DNA of 64,000 nucleotides from positions 170,343,430 through 170,407,429 of the forward strand of contig JALIGW010000002.1 in assembly GCA_023053685.1 (NCBI GenBank). The letters run 5' to 3'. This stretch comes from Diadophis punctatus similis. Lineage: Eukaryota > Chordata > Lepidosauria > Squamata > Dipsadidae. A model generated the notes under the pieces. It was not told the DNA's origin. It did not search any database and saw only the letters and a program-made list of their open reading frames with translations. Position 1 is the stretch's first letter, and each line of letters starts with the position of its first letter. Positions 23,829-34,929 of this stretch are shown here, piece after piece. Both the position numbers and the translations under genes were made by a program.

Positions 23829-26414
23829 TTTTTTTTTTTTTTTTTTTTTAATAAAAAGTTTTATTAGTACAAACTTACATAAGTGGTAACAAAATATTAA
23901 ATCCAAAGTACAAACATTTTTATTTCCCCCCCCCAGACCCACCCCCTTCCCTCCCCACCTCCCCCCCCCCCCCGGACTTCCCAGAGATAATACAGGGCAT
24001 AATAATAAGTTTAAATTGTTAATAAAAAGAAAAAGGAAAAAGGAAAAAAAGAACACTATTTTTAAAAAAACTTCAACTCCAAACTATACAGTACTAATAT
24101 ATCGCATTTGTATACAATAGTAAAGATACAAAAAAGAGAGAGAAAAAAAGAAAGAGAATAAAAAAAAAGAAAGAAAGAAAGAGAAAACTCTTTAACACTA
24201 CAAACAAACAAACCTCCTACCTCCTCCCTTCAGTCCTCTATCTTATACAAGGTAAGTGTTACATAAGTAATAACTAAATATAAAATACACAAATCTTAAA
24301 CTAATATTATTGACATTAGAAATAACCTCTAAGATAAAACTTAACTAAATGTTACATAAATAATCATCAAATATTAAATTTCATCATGATATTAATAAGA
24401 TAATATTATTCTAAATTAATTCGCTAACTTCAATAAACAAAAAAAGAAAATAAAAGAAGAATAAACAATAAACAAATCTTCAACAAACTATATATATCTA
24501 ATATTATCAACATTAAAAATAACCTCAAAATTATATAAAACTTAACTAAATATTGCATAAGTAATCATTAGATAGGGAAAAGATAAAATACAATCATATT
24601 AGTTTCTATCCATCCAATATATTTCAACATCACATTATTTTGTATCTTGATAGTTCATCTTTTAATAGTTCAATAAATTCAAATTTGTCAAGTCGTCTCC
24701 CGTCTGCTCCCAAACCTCCATCTCCTCTTCCCCAGCTATCTGATTCAGGCACTCCTTTTGGATTTTTGAGTCTATTTCTTTTTGATCCATCGAAGGTGGC
24801 TTCCCCTCCTCCTCCTCTTTTATTTTCATACACCCTTCTTCTGGAATCTTGGATATATCAGCCTTTAGAACATTGACATAAAATTCAGTAGCTTTTTTTA
24901 TCGTGTTGAGCCGGTATCTTTTTCCAGAAAATTTCACTGTTACTCCAACTGGTGCTTCCCATTTATATTGTAAATTTAATCTCTTAAATTCATCAATCAA
25001 AAAAGTATAGCTTTTCCTGGCTTTAAGCATTTTAGAGGGGATTTCTTTCCAAATCTTTAGTTCCTGACCATTCACCATAAGATTATTGTTAAACGTTGCT
25101 TGTATAATTCTGTTCCGTAGAGCTCTTGTGGTAAAATATATGACAATATCCCTTGGTAGATGCTTTTGTTTGGCGTACCACGAGTTGATTCTGTATGTTT
25201 TGTCGATTTGTGTAGCCAATTCCGCTTTAGAAATTCCAGACACCTGATCCAATATGTCAACCATCCTGCCTTTTAAATTTTCATATAATCCTTCTTTCAA
25301 ACCTCTAATCCTTATAGCAACTTCCATAGATCTGAACTGAGTCATTAAGACCTCTTTTTCAAAATTTGCAATGTCATTTTGGATTTTATCTATGTAATTC
25401 ACCGAAGTTGCCAAAGCTTGTTTATTTGTTTCAATACGTTCTGCCAAAACTTCAATATTTGTTGCTAAGCCTTTGCAAACCTCTAACACATCAAATCTTA
25501 GTTGTTGATTCATATTCTTCAAAGCAGCCTGCATCTTATGGTCTATCTCACTTATTTTCTGGTTAAATTCCAAAGTAAGTTCATGTTTCATAATCTTTAA
25601 ATTATTTAATAAGTTTTCAGGTGTCAAAAGCTGTGGAGGTGTTAGCTCAGTGTTAAGTTGCATTTTAGAAATATATCCAGATGAATAGTCATTTCTTTTA
25701 GTCAAAACAGTCTTTCCAAACTTTGAAGCCATTGGTGTTTCAAAAGAGTACAAAAAAGAAAGAAAGCCAGTTGCCTGATTAAAGTTCTTTCCAGTTTAAA
25801 AATCAGATAGTCTTTTATTATTGAAAATATTTCTATTATAACTTTAATCCAGAGTTAGGAGACAGAGAAAGAAAAAACCATTTTTCCAAGTTAAAAGTTT
25901 CCATAAGAGAGAGAGAAAGAAAAAAAAAAAAAAGCCTCTGGGGAAACGAAAGTCACTTTCACTTCTCAATCGCCATATTGTTACTCTGTTTCCTTTGTTC
26001 CCTTGCCGAAGTGAAAGCTTACCCAGGAGTTGAAAAAAAAAAAGAAGAAAAGAGGTTTCAGTACTTGCCCATCTCACGCCTGTTTCTCTCTGTCTGCTTC
26101 TATAGTTTAAATGTAGTTATAAATCCCATTTTTGAAGCAGCGGCTGGTCACTCCATCTAGCTCTGCAAAAGGCAGAGGTTTCCGGATCTTCGGAGCTGGA
26201 GACAGGCTGCATGGGGAGCTCTCCCTTCGCGCCCTGCAGATGGCTCCTAAGGCGCTGGGGGGGCTCTACCCCTCCTGTCAGGCTCTCATCTCTCCCCTTT
26301 GCCCGGGGAAGAGATTTTAAAGCCGCCAGACAGCTGTTCTGGCGGCTTTTAACAAAGATCGGAAAGGCATCCAACGAGGGATGTCTGCGATGAAGCGCTC
26401 CAAAACCGGAAGTC
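23829..26414 (-). mobile_element. Full-length ORF1-only L1-type element (HAL1-like)
   Basis: A 16-bp direct repeat CCTTCTTTTGTTTCTC borders the element exactly (23813-23828 and 26415-26430). It runs on the minus strand from a GC-rich 5' UTR (GACTTCCGGTTTTGGAGCGC) through an intact 363-residue ORF1 to a 3' UTR. The 3' UTR has a G-rich polypurine tract (23930-23985) and AATAAA followed by an A tail. At 2586 bp it has no room for the roughly 4-kb ORF2, and none of the 3' part reads as endonuclease or RT. The two duplicated borders show that it inserted in this form. A sister copy of its 3' end is at 40393. Confidence 0.88.
24662..25753 (-). CDS. L1 ORF1 protein (RNA-binding chaperone), intact 363 aa
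   Basis: ORF1p coats L1 RNA as a trimer. The N-terminal third (about residues 45-140) is heptad-rich and likely a coiled coil (QKISEIDHKMQAALKNMNQQ). It is followed by an RRM-like part starting at about 150 (AIRIRGLKEGL) and a C-terminal domain with PRDIVIYFTTRALRNRI and KARKSYTFLIDEFKRLNLQY. The last 50 residues are acidic and lysine-rich. Length is close to vertebrate ORF1p. No stop or frameshift interrupts it, which suggests a young copy. The start at Met 25753 is the first in frame. A later Met eight codons in is also possible. Confidence 0.85.
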   Translation of the reverse strand: MYSFETPMASKFGKTVLTKRNDYSSGYISKMQLNTELTPPQLLTPENLLNNLKIMKHELTLEFNQKISEIDHKMQAALKNMNQQLRFDVLEVCKGLATNIEVLAERIETNKQALATSVNYIDKIQNDIANFEKEVLMTQFRSMEVAIRIRGLKEGLYENLKGRMVDILDQVSGISKAELATQIDKTYRINSWYAKQKHLPRDIVIYFTTRALRNRIIQATFNNNLMVNGQELKIWKEIPSKMLKARKSYTFLIDEFKRLNLQYKWEAPVGVTVKFSGKRYRLNTIKKATEFYVNVLKADISKIPEEGCMKIKEEEEGKPPSMDQKEIDSKIQKECLNQIAGEEEMEVWEQTGDDLTNLNLLNY

Positions 26415-27090
26415 CCTTCTTTTGTTTCTCATCTCCTGAGTAACAAAAACTGTGATCTTATGTCTGAAAATGTCCAATCTCAGTCCATCTCATTTTGTCT
26501 AAGATGTCAATTTGTAGCTGTTTCATTTCATATTTCACTGTGTTAAGCTTTCACATCTTCATGCTCCTACTGTAATTCTGTTCAAGGTTCAGACTTTTCC
26601 CCTTATATGACAACATTAGCAACTAGACAAAGACTTTAATCTAACAATGTCATAAACTTGATTAGTATTTAGAAGGATTCTCACTTTCTCTCAGTAGTAT
26701 GTTGAGTGCCATCCAACCCAACAGGTCCATTATTCAGCACAATATCATCAATCATTTTATATTTTCAATCTATATAGTTTTCCTGGTAAAAATACAGCAG
26801 TGATTTACCACTCCCTTCTCCTACACAGTATGAATTAATGTTTTGCCATTGTCACTAAAGTGACATCTGCCTCCATCATCTTCCTACATTGCAATTTATT
26901 ATAGGTGCCTTAAATTTCATCAGAGCCTACAATTGATGTGAAAACTAGATTTGAAACCACCTAATATATTAAAAATAGTCTTGATTATCTCAGGAGGCTC
27001 TTCTTGTTTGAAAAAAAAATAGTTTAAACCAGGAGCCCTCCAAACTTGGCAACTTTAAGACTTGTGGACTTTAACTCCCAGAATTCCTCA

Positions 27091-28023
27091 TGACTCAACC
27101 CTTCATGACTGGTTGAAGAAAATGAGGACCCAGATTGTTGGAGGCAATATAAATATACATTGCTTACTGGTGTAAACCGCTTAGAGCAGTGGTTCCCAAC
27201 CTGGGGGTCGGGACCCCTTTGGGGGTCGAATGACCATTTCCCAGGGGTCGCCCCGGCATCCTCAGCTCCCCCCCCCCTGCCACAAGCCTGGCCATATTGG
27301 CTCAACTCGCCCGAGCCCTCCGATTGGTCAGGAGAGGTGCCATTCGGTGAGAGGCGTTTGTGACGCCTGGTGGCCGAGCTTTGACGGCATCAGCTAAGGG
27401 GCGGAGCGTCGCAAGATTGCGCGCTGAAGAGTACAAGGCGGTGCTTAAGACATCTGTGGCTGCCCCGTCTCCTACTCGTGTTGAAGGGAAAGGGAGTCAC
27501 GGGAGGAACGGCCAGCCAACGACCACTTAAGTTTCATAGCGCATGATGGTGGGAAGGAGGACAGCTGGGTCGGAATCGTCTGTCTGCCCTCTCACACTCG
27601 GCTGGCGCAGAGACCCAGCAAAGAAAGAGGCAAACAGGGAGGGAGGGAAGAGAGAGACTGAGAGATATTAGCGCAGGGCTAGCCTGATCATACAGCCTTG
27701 GTGCTGAGGGCGCCACCGCCGGGGGCAGGAGGAGCTAAGCCGGAGGGAACTGGAGAAGGAGGTGGTGCCGGAGCATGGTCCATCGCCGCCGCCCTGCTCC
27801 ATATGATCAGGCTAGCCCTGTGCTAATATCTCTCAGTCTCTCTCTTCCCTCCCTCCCTGTTTGCCTCTTTCTTCGCTGGGTCTCCAAAATAATTTTATGG
27901 TTGGGGGTCACCACAACATGAAGAACTATATTAAGGGGTCGCGGCATTAGAAAGGTTGGGAACCACTGGCTTAGAGAGTGCATGCACTGTGAGGCGGTAT
28001 ATAAATCTCACAAATAATAAATA
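27091..28023 (+). mobile_element. 3' part of a tRNA-derived SINE, split by a hAT element
   Basis: GACCCAGATTGTTGGAGGCA through GTAAACCGCTTAGAG stops at 27186 and resumes at 27969 with CTTAGAGAGTGCATGCACTG. The break is the SPIN-like insertion. The 5' part with the A and B boxes is missing. Confidence 0.75.
27187..27968. mobile_element. SPIN-like hAT element with foreign GC-rich interior
   Basis: CAGTGGTTCCCAACCTGGGG at the left and AAAGGTTGGGAACCACTG at the right, with a perfect 8-bp duplication GCTTAGAG (27179-27186 and 27969-27976). The subterminal stretches GGGGGTCGAATGACC and AATTTTATGGTTGGGGGTCA closely resemble SPIN (Space Invaders) elements, which are known to have moved horizontally among tetrapods. 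The interior (27260-27890) is GC-rich and not SPIN-like. It includes an 82-bp inverted repeat (27611-27692 with 27802-27883). No transposase is present. Confidence 0.8.
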
Positions 28024-28373
28024 AGAATTCTGGGAGTTGTAGTTCACAAATCTTTAAAGTTACCAAGTTTGGAAACCCCTGGTTTAAACTACAAATAAAA
28101 CTACCAGAATAAATGATTTCTCCTTGAAGTCTTTCAAACATCAAAACTCCTGTCATCCTAAGTCACCAAAGTTCAGTTCACTCTTTGGCTATGCCAAAAC
28201 CAAAACCAAACGAAAATATAATACAATGTATGAAAACAAGTGCCAAAGCTAAATATATAAAATATATTATTAGCAGTTCCAACTAAAACTCAGGAACTTC
28301 TTTGCTTTTACTAGAATTCAGCCTCTTAACAAACATACATCCAGATAAATGTAGCTATTGTTTCCCACCACCT

Positions 28374-28622
28374 GAGGGGCCGTGGTGGCTCATGTGCTAA
28401 GATGCTGAGCCTGCACTCCGCTGAGGTTGGCAGCTCGGTGGCTCGATTCCCGTGAGCGAATAAACTGCGTAGGGACAGGAAAGGAGCCTCCCCCGATTGC
28501 CTACTGGCATTCAGGCGTCCCGCGGGTAAAAGATAACACCGCCCGAAAAAATTGCTTTCACAGAGGCAGCCAGCCACCTCCGTGATCCTAGGCGAACATG
28601 TGCCATACACTATAAAAAAAAT
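28374..28622 (+). mobile_element. tRNA-derived SINE (third family)
   Basis: GGGGCCGTGGTGGCTCATGT with CTAAGATGCTGAGCC (A-box region) and GGTGGCTCGATTCCCG (B box), then a unique body and an ACTATAAAAAAAA tail. Only one copy was seen in the window. Confidence 0.7.
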
Positions 28623-28975
28623 CCACCACCTGAACCACCATTTTATTCCACTGCTTGCTTCATAAAATATAGAAGGGTTGGCTCAGAGCTTGCTCAATCA
28701 TAGTCCATTCTTACCTATCTTGGCACTGATGAATGAAAAGTTAAAGTTGAAATTCCTGAAATGCTTGTGTACCTGAATCATTATTTCAGAATAATGAAGG
28801 GCAAATGGTTCAGGAAGAAAAAAATTAATATTTTTCCCCTTTTAAAAAAAGTTTCACTTTTGATCCTTGTGAGCATACAGCAACCTTTCACAATTTAAAT
28901 ATTTTCTGATGTTTTGACTTAAGCTTATAAAATGGCAAGGACTGAGACACTAGTAGACATTAATTCTCCAACTTT

Positions 28976-29224
28976 TTATTTATTTATTTATTTTGTGAGA
29001 TTTATATACCGCCTCACAGTGCAAGCACTCTCTAAGCGGTTTACACCAGTAAGCAATGTATATTTATATTGCTCCCAACAATCTGGGTCCTCATTTTACC
29101 TACCTCGGAAGGATGGAAGGCTGAGTCAACCTTGAGCCGGTGCGATTTGAACCGCTGACCTGTGGATCACAGTCAGCTAAAGTGACCTGCAGTACTGCCT
29201 CTAACCGCTGCGCCACCTCGGCTC
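28976..29224 (-). mobile_element. tRNA-derived SINE (second family), minus strand
   Basis: Minus strand: GAGCCGAGGTGGCGCAGCGG (A box) and GGTTCAAATCGC (B box), then the conserved body GACCCAGATTGTTGGGAGCA and GTAAACCGCTTAGAGAG, ending in an AAATA tail. Confidence 0.85.
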
Positions 29225-30111
29225 AGACAGAATATGTATAAAATTGTCACAAGATGAGAAGAATAATCTATCACAAACTTTTTTTTTTGCACATAAAGGG
29301 TCATTATCTATGGGAACTATCCATTAGATTGATGGAGAATAAATTATGGAGAATTACAGACAGATCTAGATTAAATTATAGTCAAAGCTATTTCCAACGG
29401 TGGGCACAATGTAGAGTGCTGCAGGACTGCATCGTTCCTTCTCAAAGGAAATCACTGTATCCCTTCTCCACTTTTCCATATTTTCACAAAACAAAAAGTG
29501 GAAAAGCAAAAGCTTTCAGAGAGTTGCTTCCGAGAATAAGCAAGGGCAGCACAGCAGCCAGAAAAGTTACCTCAGTAATGAACCAGTTTCCCCACCCCAG
29601 CTCTACATTATACACATAATGAAAAGCTTAAGTGACATAACATTTTTTTCAGGGTCCGATAGCTGATACAGAATTCTAGCTAACCAGCAGCCACAAAATA
29701 AAAGGGCTGATCCTGAGATACTGATATTGATCAAGCAATCCAAATAGGGAAAGATAAAATATGGCAAGCAAAATGCTGTGAAGGCAACAAATTTGCATTG
29801 CAAGTTTCTCATGAGGATGTTTGCTAAATCCTGTTAGATTTTACAGTACAGAGTTTAGCTTTTCTTTTGGCTAAGAGCAGAGAGAATGTAATGAATTGCA
29901 GCTGCCACAAGTAGTGCCCTGACTGTAGAAATTATTTTTAGCCATAGACGTAGGAAAGGTCAAAAGAAACAGGTCTAGAAAAATGAAGAGTGACAGGAGA
30001 AATTCAGTGATGTTCTCTTGGAAAGTGCAAATACTGGTCTCTTTTTCCTTCTTTTTTAAAAGTAGCCTTAAAAGATGGATGAAGTATCTTTTATTTTAAA
30101 GTGCAACATTT

Positions 30112-30334
30112 AGGGAGGGAGGGAGGGAGGGAGGGAGGGAAGGAAAGAAGGAAGGAAGGAAGGAAGGAAGGAAGGAAGGAAGGAAGGAAGGAAGGAAGGA
30201 GGGAGGGAGGGAGGGAGGGAAGGAAGGAAGGAAGGAAGGAAAGAAGGAAGGAAGGAAGGAAGGAAGGAAGAAAGGAAGGAAGGAAGGAAGGAAGGAAGGA
30301 AGGAAGGAAGGAAGGAAGGAAGGAAGGAAGGAAT
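30112..30334 (+). repeat. (GGAA/GGGA)n microsatellite, 223 bp
   Basis: Alternating blocks of GGGA and GGAA with a few AGAA variants. Open frames across it are repeat artefacts. Confidence 0.95.
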
Positions 30335-31995
30335 TTCTTCCTGAGCTATTTCATTATATTAAGGTATGAGCAAGCAAAATGACAAATCCCATGTCCTCCA
30401 AAAAATTCCTTTAGATATTTGCTGCTGTTGTTGTTCCTCATCAGTGCAGCAAAAATGTACACTCTGCTTCTGTAGAGGTTTATGACAATGTAGAACAGGG
30501 TCAGCATAACTCTAAATCAAAAGTTATTTTCTCACTAAGCAACACCAATGCTGCCCGTAACTTTATTTGAAGTTTTTATTAGAAAATGCCCCATGCTGCA
30601 ACACATTCCTTATTCTGCCCTATCATATTCTTTGAACAGATACAGAAGGCCATGGAAATTAGCATTATAGCACACAGAGTTGTGTGATCAGCCTGCATGT
30701 CAAATTGCACAGGTTTACTTTTGAAAAAAGGGGAAATCGGGAGACTATCTTTTGTCCTGACTTCCTGCATCATAAATACCTACATTTCTGCACATCTAGC
30801 CTGTAGCGATTACACAATTGCATGAATCATATTGCTGCTTCACATGAGGAAAGAGAACCTTTTGCCAATGATATTGTTGCATTTTACTGAGTTTAATTAT
30901 GCTTGACTCTCTCATCCAACATTCAACCATATAGATCAATTTGCATTTTTCTGTAGCTGACCAAACAAGGAAATGTAGGTTATGCATTTTCTGTTTCCAT
31001 ATTAAAACTTCTTGTTCATGCTAGTGTAATCACTGTGAAACTCATCTACCATCTGATACTTATTAACAAACCCTGAATGAAACATTGTAAGCATAGTGCC
31101 AAGTTGCAAAGAAAATGAAGATATGGAAGGGATAGAAATCATTAAAATATTATTTATCAAATAAATAATGGGCAGATTTCTGCAACTTATTTAGCAAATA
31201 AATAAAGCATGTATTCTTAAAATACATACTCTCTCAAAACTAATAGCTGTGATTTGAATGTAGTTTGGGGCAATTTACTAGCCATATCTGTATTTTTAAG
31301 ATTCTGTTAAATAAAGTACTGAATCAGAATCTTTTGCCCTTATCTATAAACAAACATAAAAGGAATACCTGCTTGACTGAATAAGGCAAGGCTTTGGAAA
31401 GATAGCATGCATATATTGAATACTGTTATACGTTTTACTAAAAAGGCTAGTTCAGTCTGGTCTCCCTCCCATAGATGGCACTCCTCCTAGGCAGGTGCAT
31501 ACTGCAAAAGAAAGCATTGGGCTGCAGCCCCCATTATTTTGATGTTCTTTAGAAGGTTTATGGGAAGGTTCTTTAGAAGGTTCTTTAGAAGTTTATGGGA
31601 TCCATAGGAATTTTTGGAAATTAGGGCATATCTAGTGCCAGCTCTGATTTTTCCTGATATTTCTCCCATTCAAAAATCAACCAGGCTTTACCCGTATTAA
31701 TTTTAGAGCCCATGCAAGATCCCTGAGGACCTACCACCCAGTGATACCCATCCAGCCATAAATGTTATCTATCAATTATTACCACTGCAACACTGGTAGC
31801 ATTCCAAAAACCTAGACATAATTCATTATCAAGGGATTTCAGATGTGATCCTTTTTACTATATATTAAACTGGTACCCACTGAAAAAAGCAAAATGCGGT
31901 TGGATTACAGTATTCTAACCAATGAAATTATTTTTAAGCATCTGGTTGAGTTTAGCTTTCTTGGGTGGGGGGGGGAGGGAGGATAAAATCAGAAG

Positions 31996-32266
<271 letters not shown>

Positions 32267-32399
32267 TATTTGCAAATCTGGTTGCTCTCTGCAAGCAGAC
32301 ACCCTTGAAGACATGCCATTCATTCTATGCTTTCCATTGTAGTGAAAAAGGGTTGGAAATCCAGTCAAAAAGACGAATAACTTTCCTAGACAAAACTTC

Positions 32400-34000
32400 G
32401 GGAATTCACTTCATCATCACTCGCTTTCTTCCTACCAGGGTAAGGGCAGGCAAGGACACGAAGGGCACTTGGAGGGCACTTGAGGCGCTGAAGAGAAGGG
32501 AGCTGGCCAGAGGAAAGCTAAGATAAGGGGCTGAAAAGTAGCCAGCAAGGGCTGCTAAGAAAGGGATCCCTTGGAATCGAGTCCTTGCGAGGGAACAGCT
32601 GCCTGTGGGCAACGACATGGCTGCCCGACCTTGCTCGCCTCCTCCTTTCAGTGCCGTCCGCCGCTTTTCTTTCCAACGAGCATTCCGCCCGAGGCCTCTA
32701 GAGCGCCCGAGAGAGAAGGCGCGCACATGGAGTCAAATGACGAGCGCCGAGGCAAAGGAAACGCTTCGGGGAAGGTCACCCAGAAACTCGGTGCGCGCAA
32801 TAAGATCGCAGAAAAGCAACCCCAATCCCCCCTCCCCCACGACTCTCCCTCTCTCTCCTCGTCTTTTCCAGAGCTGGCAGTCTCAAGGCCAGGCAGGCAA
32901 ACGCATCCTCCGCCGCTGCTTAAAATAGGAGCCAAATGGCAGGCAAAAAGACACTTCTGGGAAGGGGAGACCGACCGGCAGCCGAGCCGCCGCCTGGGGA
33001 CTGAGGCTGGGGGAGAAGCAGAAACTGCGGGTGAGGAAAAAGAGAGGTTGGCGGGGACGGAATTGCAAAACTCCCCGAAAGCAGCCCGTGCCCGAATTTA
33101 GCCTTAACGGGGCTAGGAACAGATGCCCCTTTCCTCTCCAACGCGTCAAGAAACCGACGTGAGAAGCGGGGCTTCGGGGCGCGCCCTCGGCCAGCGTGTG
33201 CGGCCTTGAAATGCTGTAGGTAGGGCAATTGTGGATCACCGCTGGAGGGCGAGGAACTTGTCCCCGACCATTCCCAATGACGGTCTCCGGAGGCCCGTCG
33301 TGACTTGGAGCCTTCCTCTCCCTCCTCTTTCCCCAGGCGGCTTTTCTGCCGCTGCGTCGAATGGCGGCAGAAGCAAAGCCGCGCTAGCTCGTCTCCCGCC
33401 CCCAGCGAGTCCCCCAACCAACCTCCCTCTGTTCCGTTTCTTCCTCCCGATCCCCGCGGCTGGTCCACCATGACGCCCATATACCCAAAAGCCTAGGTTC
33501 CCTTGCCTGCCTTACCGCGTGCTCCCCGTCTCTTTCGTGACTGCAGCAAGGCTTCGGAGGCGAGACAGCTGGCGAGACAGAAGCGGCGACGGAGGAGGAA
33601 TGGAACGGGGCGGGCCTCCCCTGAGCTGAGCCCAGCATAGCTAAAACGAGGAAACCCGGCACGCACCGTAGTGGCCTCTGGCAAGCGAAACAGATGGAAC
33701 CACCCGGCTCGCAGAAGGACGTGCCTGCCCCGGCGTCGCACACGATCGCCTGCCCCCAGGCTGCGGATAGGCTGAGGGCTGGAGGAGCATCGAAAAGCGA
33801 GGCAGGACTTTCCGTGCCAAGGCGGCGACTCCACCAATCCAAGGGCGTCGTCTCTTGCGTCTCTTACGCATCCGGGAGTGCGCCAAGATGCCAGATGTCC
33901 GGAGGTGGGGGGGGGGGGTGATGGCTGCAACGCGCGGGATCCGCCGTTGCCTTCGGTGCTGTGAATACAGAGGTGGTGAAAAGAAGGAAAAAAGCGCCTT
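32400..34000. promoter_or_regulatory. CpG island, likely VDAC1 promoter
   Basis: GC- and CpG-rich stretch that stands out from AT-rich surroundings. It holds a GC box (GGGGCGGG, 33607-33614) and an inverted CCAAT box (ATTGG on the minus strand near 33835). No convincing TATA box lies near the proposed start. Long ORFs on both strands here look like by-products of base composition and match no family I recognise. Confidence 0.65.
33516..33600 (-). other. VDAC1: Probable VDAC1 non-coding exon 1
   Basis: The coding gene begins with an exon that has only three bases before the ATG, so a separate 5' UTR exon is needed upstream. In the CpG island at 32.4-34 kb the minus strand has a near-consensus donor, CACGCG/GTAAGG (exon edge 33516), with a GC box (33607-33614) above it. 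The implied gene length of about 31 kb is close to human VDAC1. The upper edge is approximate. Confidence 0.5.
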
Positions 34001-34149
34001 GTTGTATTAGCCCTCACCCAAGTCCGTGCAGGTCAACAGCTTGGGGAGGAGATGAACTGAATTAGGATGATCCTCTTCTGGACCTGTTGGTTTAGCTCCA
34101 TGAAGAAGTGAGCAAAGTCCATTAAGCACATTGAACGGGAAAGAGATGG

Positions 34150-34448
34150 GAGGTAGTAATGACTGTAGAAAATACGACTTTAGCAACAGAGTGGTTAATG
34201 CCTGGAACTCACTACTTGACTCTGTGGTTTTGTCACCAAACCCCCAAAACTTTACCCTTAGAGACTGTCCACTGTTGACCTCACCCGATTCCTAAGAGGT
34301 CAGTAAGGGGCGTGCATAAGTGCACCAGCGTGCCTACCGTCCCTGTCCTAATGTTCCCTCTTATCAGTACTCATTTTATGTATATAAACAATGTTATATC
34401 TATGTATATCACCAATAGTACTTGACAAAATAAATAAATAAAATAAAT
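34150..34448 (+). mobile_element. LINE 3' end (same family as 45712), truncated
   Basis: GAAAATACGACTTTAGCAAC, then CTCTGTGGTTTTGTCACC, CGATTCCTAAGAGGTC and a TTGACAAAATAAATAAATAA tail match the 3' end at 46160-46908. 5'-truncated. No intact frame. Confidence 0.78.
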
Positions 34449-34929
34449 GAGATGCTATTTGTTCGTGCCCTAAGCCAGAATTTATTTGACCACGGTTTAT
34501 TGAAGAAGACACAATTGGCTACATTCAAGCAGCATAGATTCCGAATCACAAGATATGGATTCACTTACTAAGACTTACTGATCCAATTCTGGCATAATGT
34601 GATGGACAAGTCCAGGTTGCTCTCATTGTTTGCTTTAACCATGTTTATGGCTTATGTTCTCACATAAAGCTAAGCCATATGTGGGACAGCTTCCTGCTCA
34701 AAAGTAACTTTTGATGTCATGCGAAGGAATTTGAGTTACATTCTTTGACTGAATTCCTAAAAGTAACATTACTTTCATATGACTATACATATGCACGTAC
34801 AAATTTTACAGACTTTATTTCTCCATAAGATATCACTATAGGTACGTTTGTATTCTTTCAAGAACTTCAGTTCAACTTACACTGCTAATCTGCCTGCATT
34901 CCATTTCCAAATACCTTTAATTGCAAATG

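Larger units (their letters stand above)
21900..26900 (-). pseudogene. RTE-clade (BovB-like) LINE, decayed and split by two insertions
   Basis: Minus-strand fragments of one endonuclease/reverse-transcriptase ORF lie in order. Near 26500 there are residues like KMRWTEIGHFQ and CYSGDEKQ (endonuclease). Near 23650 is AEEGEVDKFYDQ, and near 23490 GGWNTKVENTKEENIFGF (DWNAKVG-like endonuclease block). At 22121-21930 is IALISHHSKIIQHRLEPYME and then DIQDDFRKGQGK (start of RT). Between them sit a full L1-type element (23829-26414) and a palindromic MITE (23041-23421). Frameshifts and stops are frequent. Outer limits are approximate. BovB is the likely group, but another RTE cannot be excluded by eye. 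Confidence 0.6.
27030..28081. mobile_element. Outer hAT MITE holding nested elements
   Basis: Left end CAGGAGCCCTCCAAACTTGG and right end CCAAGTTTGGAAACCCCTG are inverted repeats continuing for about 60 bp (TTAACTCCCAGAATTC against GAATTCTGGGAGTTGTAG). The perfect 8-bp duplication GTTTAAAC lies at 27022-27029 and 28082-28089. It contains a SINE piece, which contains the element at 27187. A relic of the same TIR family is at about 17618-17690. Confidence 0.88.

Noticed and set aside
30101..30382. ORF of EGRKEGRK repeats
   Set aside because: Translation of the GGAA/GGGA microsatellite.
32406..34017. Several 100-190-codon ORFs on both strands in the CpG island
   Set aside because: They overlap each other in many frames, have no family resemblance and are expected in GC-rich DNA with few stops.
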